A stretch of DNA of 64,000 nucleotides from Casuarina equisetifolia (taxonomy: Eukaryota > Streptophyta > Magnoliopsida > Fagales > Casuarinaceae): NCBI GenBank assembly GCA_028551475.1, contig CM052357.1, forward strand, positions 18,213,931 through 18,277,930, written 5' to 3'. Position 1 is the first letter of the stretch, and each line of letters begins with the position of its first letter. The notes beneath the pieces are model-generated. The model worked only from the letters and a program-made list of their open reading frames with translations, was not told the origin of the DNA and did not search any database. Shown one piece after another: positions 25,410-37,989 of this stretch. The translations under genes were made by a program, and so were the position numbers.

Positions 25410-26520
25410 CTAACATCGCTTCCTCCAGACAATGGAGTGATGTTATCACAGCTATCCACGAGTTCCAGTCCCCCCTAACAAAATGCCTAGAAGAGAGTGT
25501 CCTAAAGAAGACTTAAAGACAAGGATATGAGGGAAGTAAGGAATCAAGTCACCTGAGAAATGCTATTCAGTGTAAAATTCTTGGCATGCCTGATCTCCGC
25601 AAGTTTGTTATCTTTTAATGGCTTTCCATCTTCATACATCCCCCAACGATTTGCATTAAGCTTTTCCCTATTCCCTATATCCAGAACCAGCAAATGAAAA
25701 TGGAGGAACCGACTCATGAACGCTGGGGGTCGATCCAATTGCATGGCCACATTAGTGGAGGGATCTCATATGGTAAGGGGCACCATATCAGTCAGACTTG
25801 CCGACCAGTAATACAAGATGATGGTATTTGTCTCTGGGAATCTATATCCCCAGCCATCAAGACGATGGCTCCACGAGCTTTCACAAGACCATATCTTTTT
25901 CCCACATTTTCAACTTCCGGGCTCTCTTGCCCACCAGTGGCCATGCACGTCAAAGACTGGAAGTGCTGGCCGCCCAGTGAATCTTCGATAAACGCTATTG
26001 TTTTATCCGGCACTCTCCTCAAGAATGCTAACCAGTCAAAATTCGGCATCTCACAATTTTCAGGCTGCCACCAATATCCTTCATTAGAAAAATCTTCTTG
26101 TTATGTTAGTCTACTTGCCCACATACTTGATTACCACTGTTTACACACTGAATCCTGAATACAATGGCCTCCGACTGTCTGCAATCCATCTACCCTTCGC
26201 ATAATTGCAGACTTTAGCTCTGGAGGACACCGCATGCACGTCAGTGTATCATTTCCGGAAAGAATGCAGATTTAACATTGACTGGTGCAGAGCCAAAATT
26301 ATCTTCTTCTTTTGTTTTTTTTTTTTTTGATATGATTGTCTGTGATATATTCCTCAATCTTCTCTGTTAGCTTCGTGGATACAGCAGAATCATTTCTGGC
26401 ACTCACATGGAAAATTCTGAAGAGGGGACCGTATTCTGCTCTTGGATCAGCAGTAGAGTGTGTTAGCAAAAGGATTTTTTTTTTTTCCCCAAGCCAAAGC
26501 GCTACAGTTGTAACAATAGA
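25410..26520 (-). pseudogene. 5' and central part of the split TBL gene
   Basis: Read on the minus strand, this holds the TBL order: a CNYAKGRW segment (about 26190-26215), an SRLTQ-like strand and W-Q-P-E-N-C (about 26050-26110), then the GDSL-type block. There the usual G-D-S-L-G-R-Q is E-D-S-L-G-G-Q (about 25970-25990), changing the Gly before the nucleophile Ser. It continues with FQSLTCM, then after a one-base frame change near 25870 a [10 protein letters not shown]-like segment, a DRPPAFM segment (about 25720-25750), a probable splice donor (CAG/GTGAC, about 25547) and a SCDN segment (about 25440). At least three frame changes and the altered nucleophile motif mark it as a pseudogene. 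The closest subgroup looks like TBL14-16, from memory. The Copia element cuts it right after the GGSDV segment. Confidence 0.8.
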
Positions 26521-29301
26521 ACAACTAGAGTTACAGAAAAATTTCTCCCCCTCAATCTAGAATTACTTCCTCCTTTCATGTGCTTCAGAAGTAACCATCG
26601 TGATAACACGAGGCTTCATTTATCTGTTTTCCCCAGCCTCTTATGACGTTTATTGTACAATTTAGATTGTTGCTGCTGAACCATTTTCACGATCTCAGAT
26701 CCAAAGCTTAAGATAAAGAAAGTGAGAGATTTGCCGTAGGTTTGGAGAAATTTTGATTCTAGAACAAATTTCGTAAGAATCATGAAATACCAAAACATAA
26801 AGGGGAAACTGTTATTGCTAAATTGAGTGATTCAAACTATACAATGACGCCTGAATTTATAGGTAAAAGAAAGCTAACACATAAATGGAAAACATATTAA
26901 CGGAAAATTGCAATGAAACATACACTTCCATTAGGTTGCTGCACGGGCCTCGTCTAATTTGGGCCTCAGCTACTGCACTAGCCAACTCAACTTGGGCCTT
27001 AAGAGATCTGTGCTTCATATATTCAAACTCATGTTGTATGTTCTTACTCGGCTTTCCCCACTTAAAAATTTAGCTCAAATCAGAAAGTCGTTCATGCAAA
27101 TAATTTAGGCCACCAACTAAATATCTCATGAGAATGGAGAAATAAAATGTTTATTCCCAAATGTAAATATAGAGTCAACTATAATGCTTCTTTTAACAAT
27201 AAGTATTATAAATAATAACTTTATATTTATTTACTTTATGACACAAAATTCGATATACAAAATACTTATTTTGAAAATATTTTTCTTTTTTTCCATCATC
27301 AAAATTATCTAAATAATAGAATAAACTTCATATTCCTAACATGACTAACAAACATGATTGAATATCATACCAACACATGCGACTATTGTTCTGCTAGGTA
27401 ATGAGCACCATGAATCGTGCAATGGAGTTCAAAATTTCCCCCACAACAAGAAATAAGAACCCAATTTAGGCATCAAACATAAAGACAGCGAAAAAAATTA
27501 TCTTTGCTGGTTGCTGTCATATTCATCACGGCTAGGAGCCATTGAGTTTAATTGTCCCTAACAAAGCAAAGATAGCTAAAAGCATAAAGTTTATATTGTC
27601 GCAAATACTTATCTGCTTCTTTGATTGATCTCCACGAAACTGCGGTTATAGTTAGGTGAATAAAAGGTCAGTATATAAAGAAAACAAGAATCTTAGAATT
27701 TCTTGGAGTGCCAAAATAGCCATCAGAGGCAACGGCCCTTGAGTCCAGCTGTTCCGATAAAAAATATAGAAGAAATAGACTTTAAATAAAAAGTAAGAGT
27801 CATAGTCGAATGAGAAGTGTTATAGACAAAAATATTTTCTTGCACAGTGGTATTGCATTCTCTTTTGTCATCAATAAATTTCGTCACAATAATATCAATG
27901 CCGTTCTTGTTTTTTTTCCTTTAGTATTTAAATTCATGTTAAGTCGAAGAATCCCCGTCATGAAAACACTACTTTCCCAAACGTGTACTCAGTTTAATGT
28001 TGTGAGGAATAACGATTGGAAAATTATTCCATCCACTTTCAATGAAACGAACAACCCGAGATTTTTCTTACTTGTATCTTTGGCACTTCATATCAACACT
28101 CCAAAATTTGTTGATCTTTCATTAGCATACTCCCATTCCTTCCAGTTAGGTAAAAGGAAAAATAAATGTCAAACTTGAGACCTCTACAATACACGAGGCC
28201 TCTTGGTAGCTCAATTAGACTACAAGTGAATTGCTGTTATATTCGTTTAATTTCCTAATAGAAAGATATTTTGACCAACCTCTAAATTGGTTGGCCTCTT
28301 GTTGTCATGTTCTGTGAATATTTAGTGGCACATATCTTTATTCCTAACTGAAATAAATAATTTTGTGCTGCTAATATATTTTAAATTTTACTTTTACTTA
28401 TGAGTGGAAGATTAATATGTAAGTGATTTTTTTAAAAAAGTTAAGATTATGTCCTATCTTTTGTACTTAATTAAGGTATGATTATTATATTTAGTCGTGT
28501 TAGTATTATTGTCATGGTTCTCTAATAAAAATGAAAAATAAAAAATAAAAACTGAAGTAAGTAATTTAGAACTTTCTTTCATCTCATAGCCTTATCCTTC
28601 ATGTACTTCTTTACCTTCCTTTTTTCTTTTTTTAACTCAAATCATCTCATGTGACCAAATCAAATTTTAACTTAACCAATTGTAGAGATAACGTCCAGTA
28701 GCTTTTAATAAGTTAAGCCGTTTTAGGTGAGAAAAGGAAAAGAAAAGAAGAAAATGATAATGATCAAATGGAACATGAAATAAAGATGTTTAAACGTAAA
28801 GGCATCTATCCTAATTGATAAAAGGTTGTTAGTAAAACCAAACAATATGATTTCCAAGCAGCAAATATGACACACAAGTTCTCTCATCTCTGCTCCTCTA
28901 GCCAAAAATAGATAATTGGTATGTTACATTCCTTGTAAGAAAATCACGAGGAAATGAGAAGTGTGAACCCATGATCTCAAACAACAACTAATAGCTAGAA
29001 GTAATAATTGTGCAAGAAATTAAACTACTGAAGCAAAAGTAATTTCTGAATCTCTCACCCCTCAACAATATTTCTACATTGGAATCAAGCTTCTTTTATA
29101 TATCATCAAATTTGAGTGGTTCGCACTAGCAACAATGGCTCTTAGTGGAACACTTGAGTAATTAACCAAACTCCACAACGAAAGAGTTGCATAAGCAACT
29201 TATTTTATTCTTGTTACAAGCAAAAGGGGACAAACAGGACAAGATGGACTAAATGGAAGAGATTTCACAACAGTTCCATACGTTTCTTAACTGTTTTCCC
29301 A
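26521..29301. other. Region without recognisable gene
   Basis: This stretch lies between the TBL remnant and GLP2. The longest frame, 27810-28178 on the plus strand (122 codons), shows no motif, has A+T-driven composition and has no visible splice partners. Part of 26616-26990 could be the 5' leader or first exon of the TBL gene, but I cannot show it. The rest is A+T-rich. Confidence 0.4.
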
Positions 29302-30168
29302 TTAGAACACTTTTTGAAGATATTCAATAATATTTTTGTCAAGTTGGAAGGCCCTGGCGAGGACATCAGGATTAATGGGGGGATTAGATCCAAAAACTGC
29401 ATTTGCTATCGTGATGACACCTGCATTTTGGCTGCTCAACGCAGCAAAGGCCACGGCTGGGGTGTGTCCCACATTGAATTGGAAGTGAATGAGACCAATT
29501 GGAAATACAAAGACATCCCCTTTGTTTAGAATTTTGCTGAAAAAAGGGTTCTCTGGATTGGATGTGACAAAACCAACATAGAGAGTGCCTTCAACAACTA
29601 CCAAGATCTCAGTACCACGAGGGTGAGTATGAGGAGGATTTTGGCCACCTGGAGCATAGTCAATGCGAACCAAAGATATGCCTAGGGTGTTAAGACCTGG
29701 TATTTGGTTCACATTTACCGTAGTGACATTTGATCCTACTAGATTTGCTGTATTTCCAGGGATTTGGAGCCCCGGAAAGAAGAAATCGTCGGCATTGGCA
29801 AGCTTAAAGTCCTTGCAGAACTTCCCATTTACAAATACTGCAGGAAAGAAAGATTATTAGTACTGAAGATTAGAAGAAGAAAAAAAAAAAAGCTGATAAC
29901 TTCATTATGACATTTGTAAAGATGCCATACAAGCCTAAGACTTATATTCTTGCTTCATAGTAGAAGTTAAGAATTTAAATATGTAGAAACAAAATTATAT
30001 GGAAACTTAATTATGTAAAAGATTGATAAATACGTGATTAAGTAATTGTATACTCGCAGACTTGGGATCGTCGATTGCTACACAAATGTCTTGAAGTGGG
30101 CTTGGATCATAGGCATAGACAGGAGAGGATGTTAGTGACAAGAGAACAAGGAAATGGATTCCTTTCAT
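29302..30168 (-). CDS. Germin-like protein GLP2 (two exons, 216 aa)
   Basis: This is a secreted cupin like GLP1. Exon 1 is 30054-30168 and exon 2 is 29302-29837; the intron is 216 bp, with donor GTATAC and acceptor CTGCAG. The joined frame is open to TAA. The signal peptide covers about residues 1-19, cut before YDPSPLQD. C29/C46 are the germin cysteines. Metal ligands are H108, H110, E115 ([10 protein letters not shown]) and H156 ([10 protein letters not shown]), all present. NVT glycosylation site at 75-77. Compared with GLP4 it is shorter by three residues in the signal peptide and otherwise very similar (roughly nine residues in ten by eye). The junction codon gives Ile (KSAIFVNG) where the others give Val. 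TATA box and the 20-bp upstream block are in place. It looks intact; expression is unknown. Confidence 0.94.
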
Positions 30169-30247
30169 CGTTTCTGAGCTGTGTATAACTTCTCTACTGT
30201 GATATTGCTTTGGTGATGGGTGACTAATCTTTTATGGAAAACTAGTG

Positions 30248-30256
30248 TATTTATAG
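30248..30256 (-). promoter_or_regulatory. TATA box of GLP2
   Basis: The minus strand reads CTATAAATA about 80-90 bp upstream of the ATG, matching the position in the other copies. Confidence 0.7.
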
Positions 30257-30259
30257 CTG

Positions 30260-32130
30260 AAAGCTATTGAACTTGTCATTGGTTCTCTCAAGGCAAGCAC
30301 GAAGTTCTTCAACAACTATGCATATTTTAAACCTCGCTAGGTTTCTCTTTTTAATGCATTCTTTCTTCTCATGTTTATCTCAACATATTCTTGACTATTG
30401 CTGATTTTTTGATTGGGCCACCGACACTGGAATATTAGCTTCAATGTGTGAAGGTGCTTTGGTTAATCAACAATGGACGCGCTCAAGCATAGACTGCAGA
30501 GGATGGAACGACACGGTTGTGTTTTTGAAAGCTTAATATATCCGAACGAAGAAGGAAAAAGTAGGGGAAAAAAAGATCTTTTTCCTCCTTAATTTAACTT
30601 CTGAGATCGTAAGTAGACAGCTTGTTGCTCCAAGCATGCAAATTTCCGCTTGACCAAACTTAAAAGCCCTTTGGCAGGAAAGCAGGTTGCGTGAGAATTG
30701 AAACCATCATCATAAAAAAGTTGCATGTATCAAACACTGTCAAAACATTATAAGTAACTAACCTGCGTAAATTGGCGAAAGCCTCATTACATTTTTGAAG
30801 AAAGCGAAAGACAAGGCAAAAAAACATTGACGCAGTGCCACCTCGGCTTTTCTTTTTCATTTCTTAAATCTGTTTCCTTCGAGTGTCTTTTAATCATTTC
30901 ATTTCTTTATGTTCCTCTCACCTCATTTATTTGGTCTGACTGAACCTTGCTGGAGCATAGTGGATAACAGAACCCAAGTCCCGTTAGGTAGAAGTTAGTT
31001 GTATCAATACGTATTAGGCTTCCTAATGGGGAAAATAAATAAAAAATGGTCTTTGAAAAGTACAAGTGATCCAACGAAACAGAAGCCATCAGCTGCGTCG
31101 AAAGTGTTGTGTTACTGTCGTTACAGATTTATTGCATCGACCAAAGGAAGTTACTATAGTGGAAATTACTGTAGTTTCCTTCTAATCCAAGAGAGGAACG
31201 CCACTCCGCTGCATCTGAATAGCCTTTCTTGTAAGAAATGTAAATTAGAACGATTGATATAACGCTGATCCTATAGATTTTTTTTGCGTATTGTATCTAG
31301 TAATTCACGAATGAGAGGCCTTATCGTTTTTTACCAAATCTGGTTTCTTTAGTTCATCCGAGTGCAGGTTCGATTTGTTAATTTTTCCTCACTGAACGAC
31401 TCAAGATTAGTTGATGCCATGCGGGTGATGATGCATATGACTACTTACAAAATATTTGTTAAAGCCCGACACGTTATCCGGAAGTAGATAATTCTTTGAT
31501 TCCCTATTTGACAAACAATTAAAACTAACAAACCCTACCTAACTTGGCATCCTCCATAATATTGTTTGCTTTTGTGTACCATATCTTACATATCTTACAT
31601 AAACTCTGTGTTTTGTTATCTTTTTTTCTTTCTACTTGTTTTGATTAGGGAATCCTCCCACTGGCAGGCCGCCCGGAGACTATGCCACACCTAATCAGGG
31701 CAGTTGAGCGGCTTTTAGTAGCATTCGCTGTAGTTACAATAATCAAATATTTTAATATTGCAATAGAACATAATTGCATTCCACGAGATTAGTGGTGAGA
31801 CTAGGATCAATCTATCAGAGGAAGTCTAACCCACTTTGCATGCCATGCACCACCCTAACATCCAAATGTTTGTCCTTCACTTAGCTAATTAATTTAGTGG
31901 TGACATAGTGAGAATTTTAACTTTAAAGTTCAGGTTCAATGTACGTGTATTATAATATTAAAAATTATGTTTTTTTTTTAAAACCATATATGTCAAGGAA
32001 ACTCTTATCAAGGCAAACCGAACTGTTTGCTCTCCCATCATTTCTCGTATTGTACTTCGCATATCTGAGTTAAGATTGGCTTGTGAGAGAAATAATCACA
32101 TTAGATACATACCGTTTGGCTGTCAAGTGA
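30260..32130. repeat. Duplicated GLP upstream block, copy 1
   Basis: From the GLP2 promoter outward this DNA matches 40660-43185 over almost its whole length, at high identity around 30480-31330 (versus 40880-41720). It matches 54000-55880 more distantly. The right part (31485-31880) matches the 401-bp unit that is tandem in copy 2. No gene is recognised within it. The 88 bp at 32026-32113 are inverted relative to copy 2. Confidence 0.8.
30299..30318 (-). promoter_or_regulatory. Conserved GLP upstream block
   Basis: The plus-strand sequence ACGAAGTTCTTCAACAACTA lies about 131-150 bp upstream of the GLP2 ATG. It is identical in GLP3 and GLP4. Confidence 0.55.
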
Positions 32131-32188
32131 ACGAAGAAAGCAAGTTAAGATTGTAACTACTCCAAAGAGAGTTGATTGAGGCAAGGAT

Positions 32189-35100
32189 TAAAGATAAAAG
32201 CAATTTAGCTCCCTTCTGTCCTACAAAAACAAACAAGCAAAAGACTGCACATGTACCTGTTGAAAAGTCAAAGTCTCTGTTCTCTCACCAAAAACTACTC
32301 GAGAGATTACCATAGACATCTCTGTTTCTCAAACTACTTCAACCTCTTTCAAGAAACTCGTCTCCTCAACGGCTTCTACTGCCAACATAGTGTTCTTAGT
32401 TGTATAGAACAAAATTTTAAAGTTGAAATCCAACCGTTGTAGACTAACGGTATACTTGTATATAGGAAACTTCTTTGTATTTATGATTTTCAACTTTCAG
32501 TTCTTAGAAAATAAATTCACCATTCACTCTTTCTCATTGAAAAACAAAGGTGTTATGGTTTCAATAGCCTTGAGTTTCTTCTCTATTTGCTGTCTTTCTT
32601 CTTGGTATCATAGCCATTCCAAGGCAATCGTAACCCTTTGTTTTTCCCTCATCCATGGAAACCTCAAAAAATTAGCCCTTTTATCCTTTCCCAAACCCCA
32701 TCAACGTAGCTAATTTCATGAACATTAAGCTCACAGAATCCAACTACTTGCCCTGGGTCACCTAAGTCGACTCTCTCACCAAAACCCAAAAAGTCCTGAG
32801 GTTTCTAACCGCCGATGTGGCAAAACCTTCCAAGAAAATCATTAGCAAAGGAGCAGAAAATCCAAACCTTGTCGCTTGGGAGTTGACTGATGATCTTGTT
32901 CACTCATGGATCATAAGATCACCCTCTGAAGAAATCTTTGGCCACATTTTTGAGTTGGAAATGGCTAAGGAGATTTGGGATGCTCTAGGTAACCGATTTG
33001 TAAAGAAATTGGGGATCAGAGAGAATGATTTACTTTCCCAACTTCATTATCTTAAGAAAGGGTCATGCCCTCTCTCTGCTTTCCTGAATGACATTGGAAT
33101 TGTTCTGAATCAACTATCCTAAATTGGGAAGCCATTGTCTAACACTGGTAAGGCATACAATATGTTGGAGCACCTTGGACAGGATTACAAGCCCTTTCAA
33201 GTTTCTATGTCACGACCTCTTTTTCCATCATTTGATGAAGTTCTCTCTTAACTTTAAGTCTATGAAGCCCATTTGATTCGGTATAGTCATGCATCTGGAG
33301 ATACCTTGGCATTTGTTGCATAGCGAAATCAAAGAGGAGGAGAAGGTCAAAACCAATGGGAAGGTAGACATTATGGCCAACCTTTCTCCTTTCTGGGGTG
33401 TGGTTTTACCCCTGTAACGCAAACCAATAGAAATGGCCAACGCAAGCCCCAATTATAAAACTATGGCTCTGCACAGACCCTTCAATCTCGACCTCTAAAC
33501 CAAGGTTTGCGTCCTACAGTTATTTACTAAATATACTCGAAATGTGGACACATTGCAATGCTTTAGATGTTTTGATCATAGTTATCAATTGCAAGCGGTC
33601 CCTGTAGCACTCACAGCCCAACACTTACGTGAACCAATTGAACCTAACTAGGTGGCTAACTCGGCTACCTCTTCACTTATTGTTGATGATCCTAGTAAAT
33701 TACATCACTTTGCTCATTATATGAGCTCTAATGGCATAATGATTTGGGATGGTAGCCTAATTGCCATCACCCATGTTAGAGAGACCTCCCTTAATGGTTT
33801 TGTTCCTTTTAAGTTTGTTCTTGTTGCTTAATATATTCAAAGGGATCTTCTCTCTGTTTCTCAACTTACAAAGGACTTTCTGTGTTTTGTTGAGTTTGAT
33901 TCTTCTTCATTTTCTATTAAGGATTTACAAACCCAGCAAGTGTTGGCCAAAGGAGTTAAATGTGGAGGACTCTATCTGCTACCTACCCATGGTGATTTAG
34001 CTTTATTTTCCTCTTAGCAGTAGATTGTACCGTGGACTACTTGGCACTCTAAACTTGGACTTCCTAATGTAGAAGTTTTTAACTTTCTTAAGAAGCAAAA
34101 GTTGATTTCCATTAAAGGACCTTCTGCTGCTCAATGCTCTCACTGTTGGGCTGGGAAAAGCACCAAACTACCATTTCATTTGTCAACTTAGAGCCATGGT
34201 TCCTTTGGAATGTGTACACTCTAACTTGTGGGGTCTTGCCCTTGTTTTGTCTAACAAGGGTTTCTCTTTCTATGTACTTTTTGTGAATGACTTTAGTTCG
34301 TTGTATCCCCTTAAAAGGAAATCATATTTCTTTGACATAATCATTCAATTTCGATTAATAGCAGAAATACAACTTGGGTTTCCATTTAGAATTTTTAGTG
34401 TGATAATGGTGGAGAGTTTAGCAATTAGAAGTTGGTTTCTTAGTTATCTCAAAATGGTATTTTGCAATAGTTATCCTTCCCTTACACATCTTAATAGAAC
34501 GACCTAGTTGAACATAAACACATGCATGTTACGGAATTAGGCAGAATGCTCATTCTTCAATCAAGGGTGCCTAAAGTTTTCTGGACTGATGCATTTGCTA
34601 TTGCTATTGCTATTTTTCTCATAAATAAATTTTCTCCTACCTCATTGAATTGGGTGTCCTTTTATGAAAAGCTTTACAAGAGGAAGCTAGATTATTCTAT
34701 TTTACACACATTTGAAAGTGCTTGCTATCCTCATCTTTGTCATTTGACCCAGGAAAAACTCTCCCCACATTCTCTTAAGTGCAAATTTCTTGGCTACAGT
34801 CCCTGTCATAAGGTGTATTGGTGCTATCACGTTTTTACAAGCCAATGCTTTATTTCTCATGATGTGCTTTTTAACAGGCACTCATTTTCCTTCAAAAGAA
34901 TTAGACATCTTTTCATTTGTATGCCATTTCCTAATATTCTAAAGAAATGATTGTTCCTCTACAAGTAGCCCATGTTTCATCAAATTCAGGAAGGTTGAGT
35001 GGGAAAGAGGTATGTCTTGAACCACAGGTGTCTTGTAGTAGTGAGCCTAGAGCTTGAGGAGAAAAGGGGCCCGGCAATGTCATCATTTCCTGCCAGACCT

Positions 35101-37284
35101 GTTTCCTTACCTGGCTAGCATACACATCCTTCGATGCTACTTTTACCGACTCCACATTTGCATCCTCTGCTTGTGCTTCTACAACTCTCTCACGAGAAGT
35201 CGCTACTACTCTTACAAACCCATTCAATTATCACTTGAAGCAATCTGGCTTCCTTCTAACCCCAAATATGCATTGTCTGCCAATATCATCATTTCTCCTC
35301 TCACCTCTGTTAAAGTTGTTTTCTTCATGATGCGTGGAAAGTTGCTATGGATGAAGAGATTTAAGCTCTTGCTCGAAACCAAACGTGGGTTCTTGTTCCC
35401 ACTAACCCTTCCTAGAATCTAGTTGGTTGTTGGTACGTATATCAAACAAAGCTCTCTCTTGATAGCTCTGTGGATAGGCTTAAAGCCTAACTAGTTGCCA
35501 AGGGCTTTCATTAGGAGGTTGGTGTTGGCTTTCTAGAAAACTTTTCTCTAGTTGTAAGGCATACCATTATAAGAGTTATTCCCTCCATCGACTTTGTCCA
35601 GAATTGGCCTCTATTACAGTTTGATGTCAACAATGCTTTTTTACATGGGTTTCTTTCTCAACCAATTTTATGCAACAGCCTACTAGGTATATTGACTTAA
35701 CTCATCCAAACTATTTTTGTAAGTTAAAATGTGTATACAAACTCAAACAAGCCCTTAAGGCTTAGGACAATCAATTTACTAGCTTCATGCTTGAGTATGG
35801 TTTTCTCACATCTGACAATGATCCATTGCTATTTGTTTATGCCTTAGACATTACTTGTTTATGGCTCCTCTTATATTTTGACAATTTAATCATCGTCAAA
35901 AGCTCCATATTACATATTCAATCTTTTGTTATTACTCTAAACTTTTAATTTCTTGCGAAGCAACTTGGTGATCTTCATTTTTTTCTTGGGATTGATGTTC
36001 ATTAGCTTAAACCTAAGTCAACAATAATATGCTATAGATTTTCTATCCCAAGCTCATATAGGTTTTCGTAAGCCCATTGCAACCTTACTTCCTACAAACC
36101 ACCTTCTCTTAAGAATAATATCTCACGTGCATAAGGCCCAACCTTTCCTTCTTTGTTAATTACTTTTGCCAAGCTATGCATGCTCTTACCCTTGCAAGTT
36201 ACAACAATCTTAAACGCATTCTTTGTTATGTTCATGGCAACGTTGACTTGGGCCTTCACTTTCATGCAAGAAGTTCTCTTGATATGGTTTCATAGATACT
36301 ATACTAGGCGGTGCCGTTCCACCTTCCGATCTACTTCTGGTTTTTTTTTTGCTTTTAGGTGCCAACCTAGTATCTTGGAGCTTAAAGTGCCAAATTATAA
36401 TTGCCAAATCCTCTATTGAAGTAGAGTACCACTACCTTGTCTCTACAGTAGCAAAATCCACTTGGATGTGCTCTTACTTTGTGACCTTGCTATACCTCAA
36501 TCTCATCCCACCTAATTACATTGTGATAACATTTCAGCATTATATATCACAATGAAGTCTTTTATTCGTGGAAAGTCCAAGCACATTTCTATTGATTTTC
36601 ACTTCATCAGGGAAAAAGTTGCTCTTGGTTCAATAACTACAGTCCATGTTCCCTCATCTCATGAGCTTGTTGACATTTTTATGAAGCCTTTTCCTTAACT
36701 TCCTTTCTTCTCTCTTTGTGCCAAACTAGGCATGGTTCCTTTATCCCCACCAAGTTTATGGGCAAGGGAGGGGGGAGGCGGGTAAAGATATAAGCAATTC
36801 AACACCCTCCTTTCCTATAAAAACAACCAAGTAGAAGACTACATGTGTACCTATTGAAAAGTCAAAGTCTATTCTCTCACCAAAAACCACTTGAGAGATT
36901 ATCACAAACACCCTTTTTTTCTCAAATTGCTTTACCTTCTTTCAAGAAACTTATCTCCGTAACAGCTTCTGCTGCCAAAATGGTGATCTCAGTTTTACAA
37001 GACAAAAATTCAAAGTTGAAATCCAATCCTTGCAAACTAACGAATTCTGCTGCTAACATAATGATCTCAATTGTACAGAACAAAAATTCAAAGTTGAAAT
37101 CCAACTGTTGTAGACTAACGGCTCCTTAGCTGTATACTTGTATATAAGGAACCTTTCTGTATTTGTAATTTTCAACTTTCAGTTCATAGAAAAAAGATTC
37201 ACTATTCGTTCTCCCCCATTGAAATACAAAGTTGTTATAATTTCAATAGCCTTGAGTTTCTTCTCCATTTGTTGTCTTTCTTCT
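32189..37284 (+). mobile_element. Old Copia retrotransposon
   Basis: The left LTR is about 32189-32602, followed at once by a tRNA-iMet-like primer site (TGGTATCATAGCC, 32603-32615). The right LTR is about 36783-37284, preceded by a purine tract (GGGAGGGGGGAGG type). Flanking 5-mers AGGAT (32184-32188) and AGGAC (37285-37289) look like a target duplication with one change. Parts in order: gag (about 32720-33120), protease and GAG-preintegrase (about 33650-34190), integrase (about 34195-34950), reverse transcriptase (about 35330-36010), RNase H (about 36150-36700). LTRs differ strongly (over 10 percent by eye). It is an old, many-times broken fossil with more than ten breaks. Confidence 0.85.
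36783..37284 (+). repeat. Right LTR with an internal 78-bp duplication
   Basis: The phrase CAAAAATTCAAAGTTGAAA occurs at about 37003 and again at about 37081, so a 78-bp unit is tandemly repeated in this LTR. The left LTR has one unit, which accounts for most of the length difference between the two LTRs. Confidence 0.7.
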
Positions 37285-37989
37285 AGGACCATGATCATGG
37301 TTTGATCTTGTTATACACCCCATCGCCTCACGTTCTTCAGGAATATGGAACATGGCCTGTGCTTTCGCGAACCCCAGAAGCTGCAGCTTAGTTGAAGGAC
37401 GTAATAGCTATAGAAATATTACTATGACTACCTAAATCATGTAGCATGCATGTTGTTTGACACTAGTAGGAGAGGGAGAGAGATAAAAAGGAGATGATCA
37501 TGGTTATTGATAAGACATTTCTTGCAACATGGTATGATGAGTGATCTCACGTGGATCTTGGTTGTAGCTTTTTACAAGTTTTTCTTACCCCTGGTAGTCA
37601 AGTGTCCCCAATCATTTTTAGTTGTGCATTTCGGTTCTCATAGCTTTGCAGTTGTTGTTTAGTCATGGCGTTTGGAAGCTCAACCATCTTCGTCCAATAG
37701 GCTATAAATTGGATGGGATGTGTGACAAGAAAAGGAGTAAATTATTTGAGTCTTGTATGGAGTATTTATTCTCCCTTAAATGAGAATAATGGTTTTGTTT
37801 CTCTTCGATGAAACAATAAGAGATCTTGTTTCCTTGTGACAAAACACTTAACTTTTCTTGTCTTGCTTTGAGATTCTTTTTTATACTTCCATCATTAGGA
37901 ACCAGAAGAAACATATAAGCTCCCTACTGTCGGACAATTTCTCTCTTCAAAGGCTAATCACATACTCCGTTTCCAATTAAGTGATAATG
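37285..37989. other. Non-coding stretch, possibly the LTR of the next Gypsy remnant
   Basis: No gene is seen. A primer-site-like TGGTATCAAAGAG begins at about 38003, so the preceding few hundred bases may be a Gypsy LTR. No partner LTR was found in the window. Confidence 0.35.

Noticed and set aside
26616-26798. 60-codon minus-strand frame as the first exon of the TBL gene
   Set aside because: It does not resemble a TBL N-terminal anchor and no splice border links it to 26190-26520 convincingly.
27810-28178. 122-codon plus-strand frame
   Set aside because: No family motif, A+T-driven composition, no splice partners and no copy elsewhere in the window.
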